Origin: CAILZL01 sp050248275
Lineage (GTDB): Bacteria > Pseudomonadota > Gammaproteobacteria > Steroidobacterales > Steroidobacteraceae
Length of the DNA stretch: 64,000 nt
NCBI GenBank assembly: GCA_050248275.1
Contig: JBFWSR010000004.1
Coordinates: 62,001-126,000, forward strand
Direction of reading: 5' to 3'
The notes beneath the pieces were generated by a model. The model had not been told where the DNA came from and searched no databases. It worked only from the letters and a program-made list of their open reading frames with translations. Each line of letters starts with the position of its first letter. Within the stretch, counting starts at the first letter, position 1. Positions 25,610 to 33,969 of the stretch are shown here, piece by piece. Position numbers and translations under genes: made by a program.

Positions 25610-26323
25610 ATGTCTACTGATCAGCGCGGTGCGCCGCAGCAAATACCTTTGCCCATTCGTCTGCGTGCCAGTTCGATATTCGGCAACTACCATGCCGGAC
25701 CCAATGCTGATGTCGTTACCGTATTGCATGACTTGCGAACGGTTGGTCCCCACCCCGTGCTGTTTTTATATGGCGCTGCGGGCCTCGGTAAAACGCATCT
25801 GTTGCAGGCGCTGTGTGCGCGGGCTGGCGAGCAGCAACAGGCGGCAACCTATCTTCCTGTGCGTGAACTACAGGATCATGGTCCGGAATTGCTGGCTGGC
25901 GCCGAGCATATGTCGCTGGTCTGCCTGGATGACGTTGCAACTGTCCTGACACGGGCCGACTGGAACCGGGCGTTGTTCAATTTGTATCGCGAACTGGAAG
26001 AGCGGGGCGGCAAACTGGTGCTGGCTGATGAACAGGTACCGGCGGCCTCCGAGTTTGCCTTGCACGATTTATCGTCGCGAATACGGGCAGGGATGTTGCT
26101 GCGGCTGCGTCCCCTGTCTGAATCCGATCAGATCGCTGCCCTGCGTCTGCATGCTGCACAGCGCGGTCTGGAGTTGCCCGAGGAAGTGGCGATGTTCATG
26201 CTGCGGCGTTTGCCGCGCGACATGAGTACGCTGTGCCTGTTTCTTGATGAGCTGGATGTGGCGTCCCTGACGGCACAGCGCAGACTGACAGTGCCTTTTG
26301 TCAGGCAGTTCTTGTCATCATAG
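25610..26323 (+). CDS. hda: DnaA regulatory inactivator Hda
   Basis: A 237-residue AAA+ protein that binds the DNA-loaded sliding clamp and stimulates hydrolysis of ATP-DnaA, limiting re-initiation. The N-terminal QIPLPI is a clamp-binding pentapeptide-like motif. Walker A is GAAGLGKTHLL, Walker B is LVCLDD, and sensor 2 is in RRLPRDMSTLCLFLDELD. The start lies 3 bases after the previous stop, so the two are coupled. A 7-base stem (26332-26338 with 26352-26358) follows the stop within a few bases but has no T tract. Confidence 0.95.
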   Translation: MSTDQRGAPQQIPLPIRLRASSIFGNYHAGPNADVVTVLHDLRTVGPHPVLFLYGAAGLGKTHLLQALCARAGEQQQAATYLPVRELQDHGPELLAGAEHMSLVCLDDVATVLTRADWNRALFNLYRELEERGGKLVLADEQVPAASEFALHDLSSRIRAGMLLRLRPLSESDQIAALRLHAAQRGLELPEEVAMFMLRRLPRDMSTLCLFLDELDVASLTAQRRLTVPFVRQFLSS

Positions 26324-26391
26324 ACAACGTTGCCAATATTCTACTTTGAGTTATTGGCTCCAAGGATGCTCAAGGCGACAGCTTAAACGCA

Positions 26392-26421
26392 TTCGTCACC
26401 GACGCCGTCAGCGGTGACGAA
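26392..26421. terminator. Perfect 10-bp hairpin between convergent hda and the SnoaL-like gene
   Basis: TTCGTCACCG (26392-26401) is the exact reverse complement of CGGTGACGAA (26412-26421), with a 10-base loop. It lies between two convergent genes and could stop transcription from both sides. The T tracts expected of an intrinsic terminator are weak on either strand. Confidence 0.4.
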
Positions 26422-26445
26422 GTTGCAGGCCGGATCAAGGCTGGA

Positions 26446-26889
26446 TCAGTCAGCCTGTGGAGCCGGGGCAGGCTCCTCTGACGCGGTTGCGGCAGCGCCG
26501 TCTGCGGATTGAATGAATCGCTGACGTTCGATGATGCGACCCTTTTTCGTTTTGAAGATGTCAACGACATCCTGTGCAGGTTGACCGCGTGCCGCCTCGA
26601 TGTGGTGGTAGACGGCAACCGTCAGGCCATCGCCAATGACATCCTTGATTTCATGCTGGATAGGCGTGCCGTCGCTGCGCTCGATGGAGTTCGGACTGTG
26701 ATCAATCGTGGTGGGCAGAAAATACTTTTCAGCCGCCTCGGTTCCCCGCCCCTGGGTGTAGGCGATTTCCATGTAGTCGGTGACGAATTCACGGGGTGTC
26801 TTGCCTGCGCCACCGCTCCAGTCCTGTCCGTGATGCATTCTGAATGCGAGCAGGAGCGTGATGATTATTCCGGCGATTGCGGTCTTCAT
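26446..26889 (-). CDS. SnoaL-like (NTF2-fold) exported protein
   Basis: A 147-residue protein with an N-terminal hydrophobic segment (MKTAIAGIIITLLLAF). The body (TPREFVTDYMEIAYTQG, YFLPTTIDHSPN, VAVYHHIEAARG, VDIFKTKKGRIIERQRF) has the cone-shaped NTF2/SnoaL pattern that includes many small-molecule-binding proteins and isomerases of secondary metabolism. An Ala/Pro-rich tail ends it. I start at 26889, where the signal segment begins. It diverges from the DoxX-like gene at 27032. Function unknown. Confidence 0.75.
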   Translation of the reverse strand: MKTAIAGIIITLLLAFRMHHGQDWSGGAGKTPREFVTDYMEIAYTQGRGTEAAEKYFLPTTIDHSPNSIERSDGTPIQHEIKDVIGDGLTVAVYHHIEAARGQPAQDVVDIFKTKKGRIIERQRFIQSADGAAATASEEPAPAPQAD

Positions 26890-27031
26890 TGGGAGCGAAA
26901 TCCTCTGGTTTTTATGGCGCAGGTTTCGATGGGGCATCAATGCTTGACGGCATGGCCCGGCATCGTCATGCTAAGTAAAGCTGTATTCTATCTTGAAGGC
27001 AACGGTTTTTTAATTTTTCGGGGGAGTGGCT

Positions 27032-27532
27032 ATGACGGTGGTGGCAGACGGCGTGAAAAATATCGGTGTCGAGCAAATCGTCAAGCTTGTTCTGACCGTG
27101 ATGCGGCTCTATCTGGGGGCCTGGATGATCATCAACGGCCTGAATCATTGGCTGCCCATTTTCCCTCAACCGCTGGGCAGCTTTCCTCAATCCAACGCGT
27201 TGTTGGTTGTGTTGATCGAGTCCGGCCTGTTTAGTCTGGTCAAGGCCATTGAAGTGGTAGGCGGCGTGTTCCTGGTTCTGGGGTGGTTCGTGCCGCTGGC
27301 CCTGGTAATGCTGCTCCCCGTATCAATCGTGGTTTTTTACAATGACGCCATTCTGAAGCAACGGTGGAACAGGATTTTTTACATGGGCACGGGCTGCATG
27401 TACTCCAACCTGATTCTGATGGCCTGGTATGTTCGTTATTACCTGCCAATGATGACATTCAAGACTGAGCTGGGTAGTTTGCAAGATCTCAAAAAACTGC
27501 CTTCGATTTTCTCTTCAAAAGATGTTGGATGA
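27032..27532 (+). CDS. DoxX-like integral membrane protein (paralogue 1)
   Basis: A 166-residue protein with four hydrophobic segments. The pattern VMRLYLGAWMIINGLNHWLP, then SLVKAIEVVGGVFLVLGWFVPLAL, resembles the DoxX/DUF4870-type small membrane family. A GGGGGAG Shine-Dalgarno sequence ends 6 bases before the ATG at 27032, which decides the start over a GTG two codons earlier. It is a clear paralogue of the gene at 28726: both share a GL(F/Y)..VK..EVV.G....L...VPLAL stretch. Together with the genes to 29370 it forms an AT-richer patch. Confidence 0.75.
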   Translation: MTVVADGVKNIGVEQIVKLVLTVMRLYLGAWMIINGLNHWLPIFPQPLGSFPQSNALLVVLIESGLFSLVKAIEVVGGVFLVLGWFVPLALVMLLPVSIVVFYNDAILKQRWNRIFYMGTGCMYSNLILMAWYVRYYLPMMTFKTELGSLQDLKKLPSIFSSKDVG

Positions 27533-27792
27533 TTTGCTGGCGGCTGTCTTGGTGTTGTCGGCAATTCATGCTTGTCGTAACGAGGGCGTACGGTTGGCGA
27601 ACTCGCGGAATTCGCTGCTGAATACCTCAGGAAAGAAAGTATGAGGTGCAGTAACGGCTTTCTGCTTAAGGCTAATCGATTCGAAAACCCATCTAATAAT
27701 TAAAGGTAATGCCATTCATGGCGTTGATGAATTGCCGGCTTGTCAGCAAGCCTGGTATGACGGCACAGTCAGTTTCAGTCAGGGGAATTGTG

Positions 27793-28587
27793 GTGCGCTA
27801 TTTCTATTTACTGTCGATAGTGTTCATTCTCGGAATCTGCAGCTTTGTATCGTCAAGCGAAGCTGCTGGCGCAAGGCATCCGGATTTTTCGGGTCTCTGG
27901 GTAATGGGGGATCCTTATCAGGTAGTGAAACCTGATGAGGATGGTGATTTCCTTACCTTCGATTCAAATGCTGAAGATGTGGCTAAAGCCGGTCAGGCTC
28001 CGGATTTCAGTGCGAATTTTACCGAAGAAACCAAGCGTCGCCGTCAGTATTTTTTGAGTCATTATGATAAAACCAAAGATGATCAGGTCAATTATTGCGT
28101 GTCGCATGGCATGCCTTGGATAATGACTAGTCGTGGCGATTACTTGATTGATATTTATCAAACCAAAGACCGTGTCACTATGCTGTTTGAAGGCATGGAT
28201 GTGCACCGCTTGATCCATTTTAATGAATCTGTACCGCCGCCCAGTTTTACGCCCAGTACCAATGGTTATTCCATAGCCTATTGGGATGGCGATACGCTGG
28301 TGATTGAAACCTCGGCTCTCAGTGAGCGCAATGTTATCGGTCTCAAGCAGCGTAGTAATCAGGCACGCGTGACTGAAAGATGGAAGTTGATCCAACATCC
28401 CAAATTCGGCAAAGCCGTGGATATCGATTTGACTGTTGTGGATCCGGTCGTTTATCTCAAGCCCGCCAAGGGGCACCAATTACTCATCCAAGCTCCCCCC
28501 GGCAGCACGTTGAACATGTACTCCTGTAACGAAACCCTATGGGAAAAACATGTCCGAGAGTTGGAAGAACAAGGCGGGCATCGGTAG
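27793..28587 (+). CDS. Secreted 'DFSGLW' protein of unknown function
   Basis: A 264-residue protein with a signal peptide (MRYFYLLSIVFILGIC...SSEAAG). HPDFSGLWVMGDP, CVSHGMPWIMTSRGDYLIDIYQT, VTMLFEG, SIAYWDGDTLVIETSAL and VTERWKLIQHP match a widespread uncharacterised secreted family usually recognised by D(F/L)SGxW near the N-terminus and WxGDTLVxxT in the middle. I choose the GTG at 27793 because AGGGGA (27781-27786) is well spaced and the signal peptide begins there; a longer frame from 27709 is possible. Codon use is visibly more AT-rich than in flanking genes. Upstream, 27533-27792 has no convincing gene. Confidence 0.72.
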   Translation: MRYFYLLSIVFILGICSFVSSSEAAGARHPDFSGLWVMGDPYQVVKPDEDGDFLTFDSNAEDVAKAGQAPDFSANFTEETKRRRQYFLSHYDKTKDDQVNYCVSHGMPWIMTSRGDYLIDIYQTKDRVTMLFEGMDVHRLIHFNESVPPPSFTPSTNGYSIAYWDGDTLVIETSALSERNVIGLKQRSNQARVTERWKLIQHPKFGKAVDIDLTVVDPVVYLKPAKGHQLLIQAPPGSTLNMYSCNETLWEKHVRELEEQGGHR

Positions 28588-28725
28588 GTTGAATTGTCAT
28601 TGTCGAAGAATATCCATCCTTGATTCTAGATTTTGCTACTGAATGTGCAAAGTTTTTTGAAGCGTAGTTATCCGGGGAGTGGGTTCTGCAGTTATCAACG
28701 CGACTGAAAAGTTGAGAGATTTGCT

Positions 28726-29169
28726 ATGAAGGCAACCGAGTCCCCCTGGAAATACCTTATTCTATGGCTGCGCTTGTATTACGCAATTCATTATCTGGAC
28801 TCAGGTTTGAATTTTGTGCTGTTCGATTACATTCCGGATTTCAGCAAGGCCGGCAAGTCCGGTCCCTATCAGCTGGCGCTGGCTGACATCGGTCTCTATC
28901 AGGTGGTCAAATACCTGGAAGTGGTGCTGGGGTCGATGCTGCTTTTGAATATTGCTGTGCCTTTGGCGCTGATCGTCATGGCAGGCATCAGTTTCACCAT
29001 TGTTTATCTGAACCTGTTCGTTTCTCCAAACCCGCGCGAAGCGTTTACCGGCACACAGGAACTGCTGCTCAATGGCACATTATTGCTGGCTTATGGCGGT
29101 TACTACGCAAACTTCTGCCGGATAAAAGCCAGACCATACTGGTTCTGGGACGGATTCAAGGATCGTTAG
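28726..29169 (+). CDS. DoxX-like integral membrane protein (paralogue 2)
   Basis: A 147-residue protein with four hydrophobic segments, paralogous to the product at 27032: YQVVKYLEVVLGSMLLLNIAVPLALIVM aligns with its SLVKAIEVVGGVFLVLGWFVPLALVML. The loop YIPDFSKAGKSGPYQLA and the C-terminal RPYWFWDGFKDR are distinctive. It is followed after 24 bases by a 58-residue membrane protein gene. Function unknown; the family includes subunits of quinone-linked oxidoreductases, but nothing here proves that. Confidence 0.72.
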   Translation: MKATESPWKYLILWLRLYYAIHYLDSGLNFVLFDYIPDFSKAGKSGPYQLALADIGLYQVVKYLEVVLGSMLLLNIAVPLALIVMAGISFTIVYLNLFVSPNPREAFTGTQELLLNGTLLLAYGGYYANFCRIKARPYWFWDGFKDR

Positions 29170-29193
29170 ATATCGCAATCTGGGGAGAGCTGC

Positions 29194-29370
29194 ATGAAAA
29201 AAGATTTTGCGATTGTGATTTCGGTGATCCTGGCCACGGTGCTGGTGGTTATCGTGACATCCACGGGTTTTGGTGCTCGACACCTGCGGCTGTACGACTA
29301 TGGTCCACCCTTGGGAGCTGGCGTCATTACCCTGATCGTGATGTTCCTTGATTCGAAAAAGAGACAGTAA
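29194..29370 (+). CDS. Small two-segment membrane protein, 58 residues
   Basis: An ATG at 29194 with a strong GGGGAGAG ribosome site opens a 58-codon frame. The product starts MKKDFAIVISVILATVLVV, continues through a GFGARHLRLYDYGPPLG turn, and has a second hydrophobic stretch AGVITLIVMFLDSKKRQ. Two short membrane helices with charged ends are expected. It lies 24 bases after the DoxX-like gene, so the two are probably cotranslated. The gene ends 6 bases before the convergent queG stop. No family is recognised. Confidence 0.65.
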   Translation: MKKDFAIVISVILATVLVVIVTSTGFGARHLRLYDYGPPLGAGVITLIVMFLDSKKRQ

Positions 29371-29376
29371 GCTGTC

Positions 29377-30456
29377 TTAAGCCGTCTGTTCCAGCAGCGC
29401 CCATTCCACATGCTCGCGTACCAGAACGGAAGGATGCTGGCGCCGCGCCTGCAGCGCAGCCATCACCGCTGCTGAACGCGGCGCATTGCCCAGTGCCACT
29501 GCAATATTGCGCAGCCAGCATTCATGGCCGATCCGGCGAATGGCGCTGCCTTCGGTGCGTGCAAGGAATTCCACTTCGCTCCAGGCGAACAGCTCAACGA
29601 GCTGACTCTCATCCAGCCGATGCCGCGGCGTGAAGTCAGATTCGGAGCTGGCCCTGGCAAACTTGTTCCAGGGACAAAATAACTGGCAGTCGTCGCAGCC
29701 ATATATGCGATTGCCGATAGCCTTGCGGAATTCCACTGGAATGGCATCGCGCAATTCGATGGTGAGATACGAGATGCAGCGCCGGGCATCGACCTGATAG
29801 GGCGCAACAATCGCCTGCGTCGGGCAGACATCCATACAGGCAGTGCAGGTGCCGCAATGATTCTGCACGGGGCCATCCACCGGCAAGGGCAGGCTGGTCA
29901 GGATTTCGCCCAGGAAAAACCATGAGCCGGCATGACGATTGATCAGGTTGGTGTGTTTGCCAATCCAGCCGAGGCCGGCATTGCGCGCCAGTGCCTTTTC
30001 CAGCACTGGGCCGCTGTCGACAAACACGCGATAGCCGTGCGACTCGACTTCCCGGCTGATGCGTCCAGCCAACTGCGTCAGTCGTGTGCGCAATACCTTG
30101 TGATAGTCGCGGCCCAGCGCATATCGCGATACATAGCCGAGCCGTGCATCCTGCAAGACTTGTCTGGCAGCGTGAGCGGTGCCGGGCCAGTAATCCATGC
30201 GTGCCGCAATCACCCGTAGTGTGCCGGGAATCAACTCATCGGGGCGGCTGCGTTTGCTGCCGTGTTTTTCCATGTAATCCATTCGGCCGTGATATTGCCG
30301 GGCCAGCCATTCGTTTAAATGCTGTTCGTCCTGCTGCAAATTCAGGTCGCTGATCCCCACCTGTTGAAATCCAAGCGCCAGGCCCCAGCGCTTGATGCGC
30401 TGCGCCAGCGCAGGCATTGCGATGAGATCGGGATGGTTGTCGACAGGATCGGCCAT
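29377..30456 (-). CDS. queG: Epoxyqueuosine reductase
   Basis: Cobalamin-dependent enzyme that reduces epoxyqueuosine to queuosine in the wobble position of tRNAs; cytosolic. It is 359 residues. Seen: DYMEKHGSKRSRPDELIPG, the Asp-containing VFVDSGPVLEKALA, NAGLGWIGKHTNLI, a first 4Fe-4S motif CGTCTACMDVCPT and a second YGCDDCQLFCPWN with CIS upstream, followed by HEAT-like helices (GHECWLRNIAVALGN). It diverges from the nnrE/nnrD gene, a pairing common in gammaproteobacteria. Confidence 0.96.
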   Translation of the reverse strand: MADPVDNHPDLIAMPALAQRIKRWGLALGFQQVGISDLNLQQDEQHLNEWLARQYHGRMDYMEKHGSKRSRPDELIPGTLRVIAARMDYWPGTAHAARQVLQDARLGYVSRYALGRDYHKVLRTRLTQLAGRISREVESHGYRVFVDSGPVLEKALARNAGLGWIGKHTNLINRHAGSWFFLGEILTSLPLPVDGPVQNHCGTCTACMDVCPTQAIVAPYQVDARRCISYLTIELRDAIPVEFRKAIGNRIYGCDDCQLFCPWNKFARASSESDFTPRHRLDESQLVELFAWSEVEFLARTEGSAIRRIGHECWLRNIAVALGNAPRSAAVMAALQARRQHPSVLVREHVEWALLEQTA

Positions 30457-30525
30457 GCAGTGAGTGGTGAGAGTAGTGGCAGCAGGTAAGTGAAAATGTC
30501 TGGTCAGTGCGTGGCAGCCGCTCCC

Positions 30526-30531
30526 TATAAT
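30526..30531 (+). promoter_or_regulatory. Consensus -10 TATAAT just before the nnr start
   Basis: TATAAT ends only 7 bases before the ATG at 30539, which would put the transcription start at or next to the start codon. A matching -35 is weak (around 30501-30508). This suggests a leaderless or very short leader message, if it is used. Confidence 0.45.
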
Positions 30532-30538
30532 AGCGCCT

Positions 30539-32029
30539 ATGTCAGCGCTTCCTCATGCCATACACAGTGTTGCCCAGGTGCGTGCGATGGATCGTCATGT
30601 CATCGAACAACTGGGTATCCCGGGCTATACATTGATGACGCGCGCAGCCGAAGCGGCGTTGACTGCGTTGCGCTCGGAATGGCCGCGCGCCCATCGGCTG
30701 TTGATTGTTTGCGGTGCGGGCAATAATGCCGGTGATGGATATGTACTGGCGCGACTCGCCATGGCGGCGCGTCTGCAGGTGAAGGTGATTGCCTTGACCG
30801 CTCCCGAAGCCCTGACAGGCGACGCGCGGCTGGCCTGGCAGGGCTTTGTTGCTCAGGGCGGGGTCACCCTGGCTTGGGACGGACAATTGCTTTCCGATGC
30901 AGAAGTCGTCGTCGATGCCATCTTCGGCACCGGCTTGTCACGGCCGCTGGATGCACGCCTGATTGACTGTGTGCAGGCCATCAATGCTGCCGCTCGTCCC
31001 GTGCTGTCACTCGATGTACCCAGTGGACTGGATGCGGACACCGGTGCGGTGCTGGGCGCTGCGGTGCAGGCGGATCGCACCATCAGTTTCGTGGGTTTGA
31101 AACAGGGCTTTTACTTGGCGGCCGGTCCGGATCATGTTGGCAAGGTGTTGTTTGACGACCTGGAAATTCCGCCTGAAGTGGTAGATCGGGCAGGGTGTGT
31201 TGCCAGACGACTCGATACTAGTGTGGTGAGGCAGGCGTTGCCGCGTCGTTCGCGTACCAGTCACAAAGGCCAGCAAGGTCATGTCCTGATTGTGGGCGGT
31301 GGACTGGGCATGCCGGGCGCCGTGCGCCTGACAGGGGAAGCCTGTCTGCGTGCAGGTTCCGGTCTGGTCACGGTGGCGACTCGTCCCGAGCATGTAAGCG
31401 CGCTGGTTGCGGGGCGACCTGAGTTGATGTGTCGTGGCGTGCTGTCGGCCATGGACTTGGCGCCTTTGTTGCTGCTGGCCGATGTCATCGCCATTGGACC
31501 GGGTCTCGGCCAGGATGCCTGGGCGCTGGATCTGTTTAAAGCAGTCATGGCAACCGATAAGCCATTGATCATTGATGCCGATGCCCTCAATCTGTTGGCG
31601 CAGCAACCCGTCATGCGTGGCAGTCATGGCGAACAATGGGTGCTGACGCCACATCCGGGTGAAGCTGCGCGTTTGCTCAGCAGCAGCACCGCTCGTGTTC
31701 AGGAAGCACGCCTGCAGGCGGTGCGGGATCTGGGCGAAAGTTATGGCGGCACGGTGGTGCTCAAGGGAGCGGGTACGCTGATATGGACTAGGGATGAACT
31801 GCCAGCGTTATGCGATCGCGGCAATCCCGGCATGGCAGCGCCGGGCATGGGCGATGTACTCACCGGCATCATTGCGGGCATCGCGGCGCAATGCCGCGAT
31901 TTGTCGCTGGCGGCGCGAGCGGGCGTGTATGTACACGCAGTAGCGGGCGACATGGCGGCGCGGCATGGCGAACGCGGCATGCTGGCCAGCGATTTGTTCG
32001 TGCATCTGCCCAGTTGCGTCAATCCATGA
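30539..32029 (+). CDS. nnr: Bifunctional NAD(P)H-hydrate repair enzyme (epimerase + ADP-dependent dehydratase)
   Basis: A 496-residue two-domain enzyme that repairs hydrated NAD(P)H. The N-terminal epimerase (about 1-220) has VCGAGNNAGDGYVLARLA and VVDAIFGTGLSRP with SLDVPSGLDADTG. The C-terminal dehydratase, a ribokinase-like domain (about 230-496), has HKGQQGHVLIVGGG, MPGAVRLTGEACLRAGSGLV, WVLTPHPGEAARLL and GNPGMAAPGMGDVLTG. Both halves look complete. No purine-rich ribosome site precedes the ATG, consistent with the short-leader promoter. The stop overlaps the tsaE start as ATGA. Confidence 0.95.
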   Translation: MSALPHAIHSVAQVRAMDRHVIEQLGIPGYTLMTRAAEAALTALRSEWPRAHRLLIVCGAGNNAGDGYVLARLAMAARLQVKVIALTAPEALTGDARLAWQGFVAQGGVTLAWDGQLLSDAEVVVDAIFGTGLSRPLDARLIDCVQAINAAARPVLSLDVPSGLDADTGAVLGAAVQADRTISFVGLKQGFYLAAGPDHVGKVLFDDLEIPPEVVDRAGCVARRLDTSVVRQALPRRSRTSHKGQQGHVLIVGGGLGMPGAVRLTGEACLRAGSGLVTVATRPEHVSALVAGRPELMCRGVLSAMDLAPLLLLADVIAIGPGLGQDAWALDLFKAVMATDKPLIIDADALNLLAQQPVMRGSHGEQWVLTPHPGEAARLLSSSTARVQEARLQAVRDLGESYGGTVVLKGAGTLIWTRDELPALCDRGNPGMAAPGMGDVLTGIIAGIAAQCRDLSLAARAGVYVHAVAGDMAARHGERGMLASDLFVHLPSCVNP

Positions 32030-32535
32030 CCCAGGCTTCGCAGCAGTCTGCCGGGATGCGTCAGTGGCATTTGCGCGATGTGGCGGCCACGCGCGCCGCG
32101 GGCCAGTCTCTGGGCATGGCTTTGTTACGGTTTGATTCTGTGCATCCGCTGGTGATTACGCTGCAAGGTGAACTGGGCGCAGGCAAGACCACGCTGGTGG
32201 CTGGTTTGCTGGCGGCTGTGGGGCAGGTGGGACCGGTACGCAGTCCGACCTACACTTTGATAGAACCCTATGAACTCGCAGGTCGCCACTTTTATCACCT
32301 GGACCTGTATCGCCTGACTGATCCATTGCAACTGGAAGAGCTGGGGGTGCGCGATCTACTGCAACCCGATGCAGTGCTGTTGGTGGAGTGGCCGGAACGG
32401 GCAGGTGAATGGCTGGCAAAGCCGGATTTGCGCGTGCAATTGCAGTATCCGGAGCATGGCACCGAGGGACGGCTGTTGCAGTTGTTCCCTGTAACGGAAT
32501 CCTTGCGCCAGCTGGTAGATAGCTTTGCTTTCTAA
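32026..32535 (+). CDS. tsaE: tRNA t6A37 synthesis ATPase TsaE
   Basis: A 169-residue P-loop protein that works with TsaB and TsaD to make t6A37 on ANN-decoding tRNAs. Walker A is GELGAGKTTL; VRSPTYTLIEPYE, HLDLYRL and LLVEWPERAGEWL are diagnostic. The ATGA overlap with the upstream repair enzyme implies coupling. The order nnr-tsaE-ami-mutL-miaA is conserved in many gammaproteobacteria. Confidence 0.95.
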   Translation: MTQASQQSAGMRQWHLRDVAATRAAGQSLGMALLRFDSVHPLVITLQGELGAGKTTLVAGLLAAVGQVGPVRSPTYTLIEPYELAGRHFYHLDLYRLTDPLQLEELGVRDLLQPDAVLLVEWPERAGEWLAKPDLRVQLQYPEHGTEGRLLQLFPVTESLRQLVDSFAF

Positions 32536-32612
32536 TTTGAGGGCCAATGAAGTGAGTCTATCTACCTAATTTGTATTGAATTGTCATTTTCATAGGCTTA
32601 GAGTTGCGCCTC

Positions 32613-33875
32613 ATGAACGCGCACCTCTCGGCTTGCTCATCGCTGTCTCGCTTCCTGGTTTTCTGGATCAGCACCTTGCTGTCCGTGACAGCTTGGTCTG
32701 CATCCATCGTAAAAGAAGTACGTTTCTCCAACCAAACCGACAGTACGCGGGTAGTGGTGGAGTTGACTGAGGTTGCGCAACAGAAGGTATTCACGCTGGA
32801 TAATCCCACCCGAGTGGTCATCGATCTGGCCGATACCAGTTTGGCTGGCAAGTTGCCTTTGGGCGAAGGAACAGTGAAAAACCTGCGTGTCGCCAAGCGC
32901 GATAATGGCGATTTGCGTATCGTGCTTGATTTGACGCAGGTAATGGAACTGCGCAGCTCATGGTTGCAGGCAGACAATGTTTCCGGGCCGCGTCTGGTGC
33001 TGGATTTATCGCAATCGGCCGTCTCTACTGACAGCGCTTCGAATGACACGAGCGCCAGGATTCCGGCCGCCGTACCTCCTGCTCCTGCCGAGACCGCTCC
33101 CATGCCTGTCAAGTCGATGGGCAGTCTGGCCAACGGCCGAGATCTGGTGATCGCCGTGGACGCCGGCCATGGCGGTGAAGATCCCGGCGCCATTGGCCGG
33201 CGCGGTGTCCAGGAAAAAAATGTCACGCTGGCGATCGCCAGATTGCTCAAGGAACGCATCGATGCCGAGCCCGGCATGCGTGCCGTTCTGACACGCGATG
33301 CGGACTATTTCGTGCCTTTGCGAGAGCGGATCAATCGCGCGCGTCAGCATCAGGCGGACATGTTTGTCTCCATTCACGCTGATTCGGTCAAGGACGTGCG
33401 CGCTTCAGGCGCTTCGGTCTATACGCTGTCGCCCAAAGGGGCCACCAGTGAAGCGGCGCGATGGTTGGCTGATCGTGAGAATGCCGCTGACATGGTGGGT
33501 GGCGTATCGCTGGATGGCAAGAATGGCGTATTGGCCTCGGTGCTGCTGGATCTGTCGCAAGGCGCGACCATGGGCGCCAGCATGGACGCGGCTGGCAGAG
33601 TGCTGAGGCAGTTGGATCGTCTGGGCAATACTCATCATTCCGGTGTGCAGCAGGCGGGTTTTGTCGTGTTGAAATCACCTGACATTCCCTCAATGCTCGT
33701 GGAGACGGCTTTCATTTCCAATCCTCTGGAAGAGGCGCGTCTGTCTGATCCGCAACACCAAAACCGCATCGCTGATGCCGTGCTGGCCGGCGTACGCGAT
33801 TACTTTTACACCAATACGCCGCCCGGCACGCGCGTGGCGCAGATCAAGGCCACCCGTCAGGCGCGCCTCGACTGA
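32613..33875 (+). CDS. amiC: N-acetylmuramoyl-L-alanine amidase (AMIN + Amidase_3)
   Basis: A 420-residue periplasmic zinc hydrolase that cleaves the stem peptide from murein during cell separation. The signal peptide ends near Ala30. The AMIN domain (about 32-135) targets the septum. A Pro/Ala linker precedes the Amidase_3 domain (about 178-405) with zinc ligands His186 and Glu189 (DAGHGGED) and His255 (SIHAD), and the catalytic Glu364 (LVETAFISN). A regulatory helix insertion (WLADRENAADMVGG) is present, so activation by an EnvC/NlpD partner is expected. The C-terminus has no LysM domain, unlike many pseudomonad relatives. AmiB or AmiC naming is not firm. The intergenic 32536-32612 has a weak TTGTAT-16-TAGGCT. 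Confidence 0.9.
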   Translation: MNAHLSACSSLSRFLVFWISTLLSVTAWSASIVKEVRFSNQTDSTRVVVELTEVAQQKVFTLDNPTRVVIDLADTSLAGKLPLGEGTVKNLRVAKRDNGDLRIVLDLTQVMELRSSWLQADNVSGPRLVLDLSQSAVSTDSASNDTSARIPAAVPPAPAETAPMPVKSMGSLANGRDLVIAVDAGHGGEDPGAIGRRGVQEKNVTLAIARLLKERIDAEPGMRAVLTRDADYFVPLRERINRARQHQADMFVSIHADSVKDVRASGASVYTLSPKGATSEAARWLADRENAADMVGGVSLDGKNGVLASVLLDLSQGATMGASMDAAGRVLRQLDRLGNTHHSGVQQAGFVVLKSPDIPSMLVETAFISNPLEEARLSDPQHQNRIADAVLAGVRDYFYTNTPPGTRVAQIKATRQARLD

Positions 33876-33969
33876 TTCGTCGCAGATTCTTCAATGCGTG
33901 AGGCCTGACATCGAGCATGGCTGACAGGGTATCCTGCGCAACTTTCCCCTGTCGCATCGCGCCTGCTTC

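Noticed and set aside
27641..27703. Small 20-codon frame after AGGAAAG upstream of the DFSGLW gene
   Set aside because: Too short, no hydrophobic or conserved pattern, and nothing that places it in an operon.
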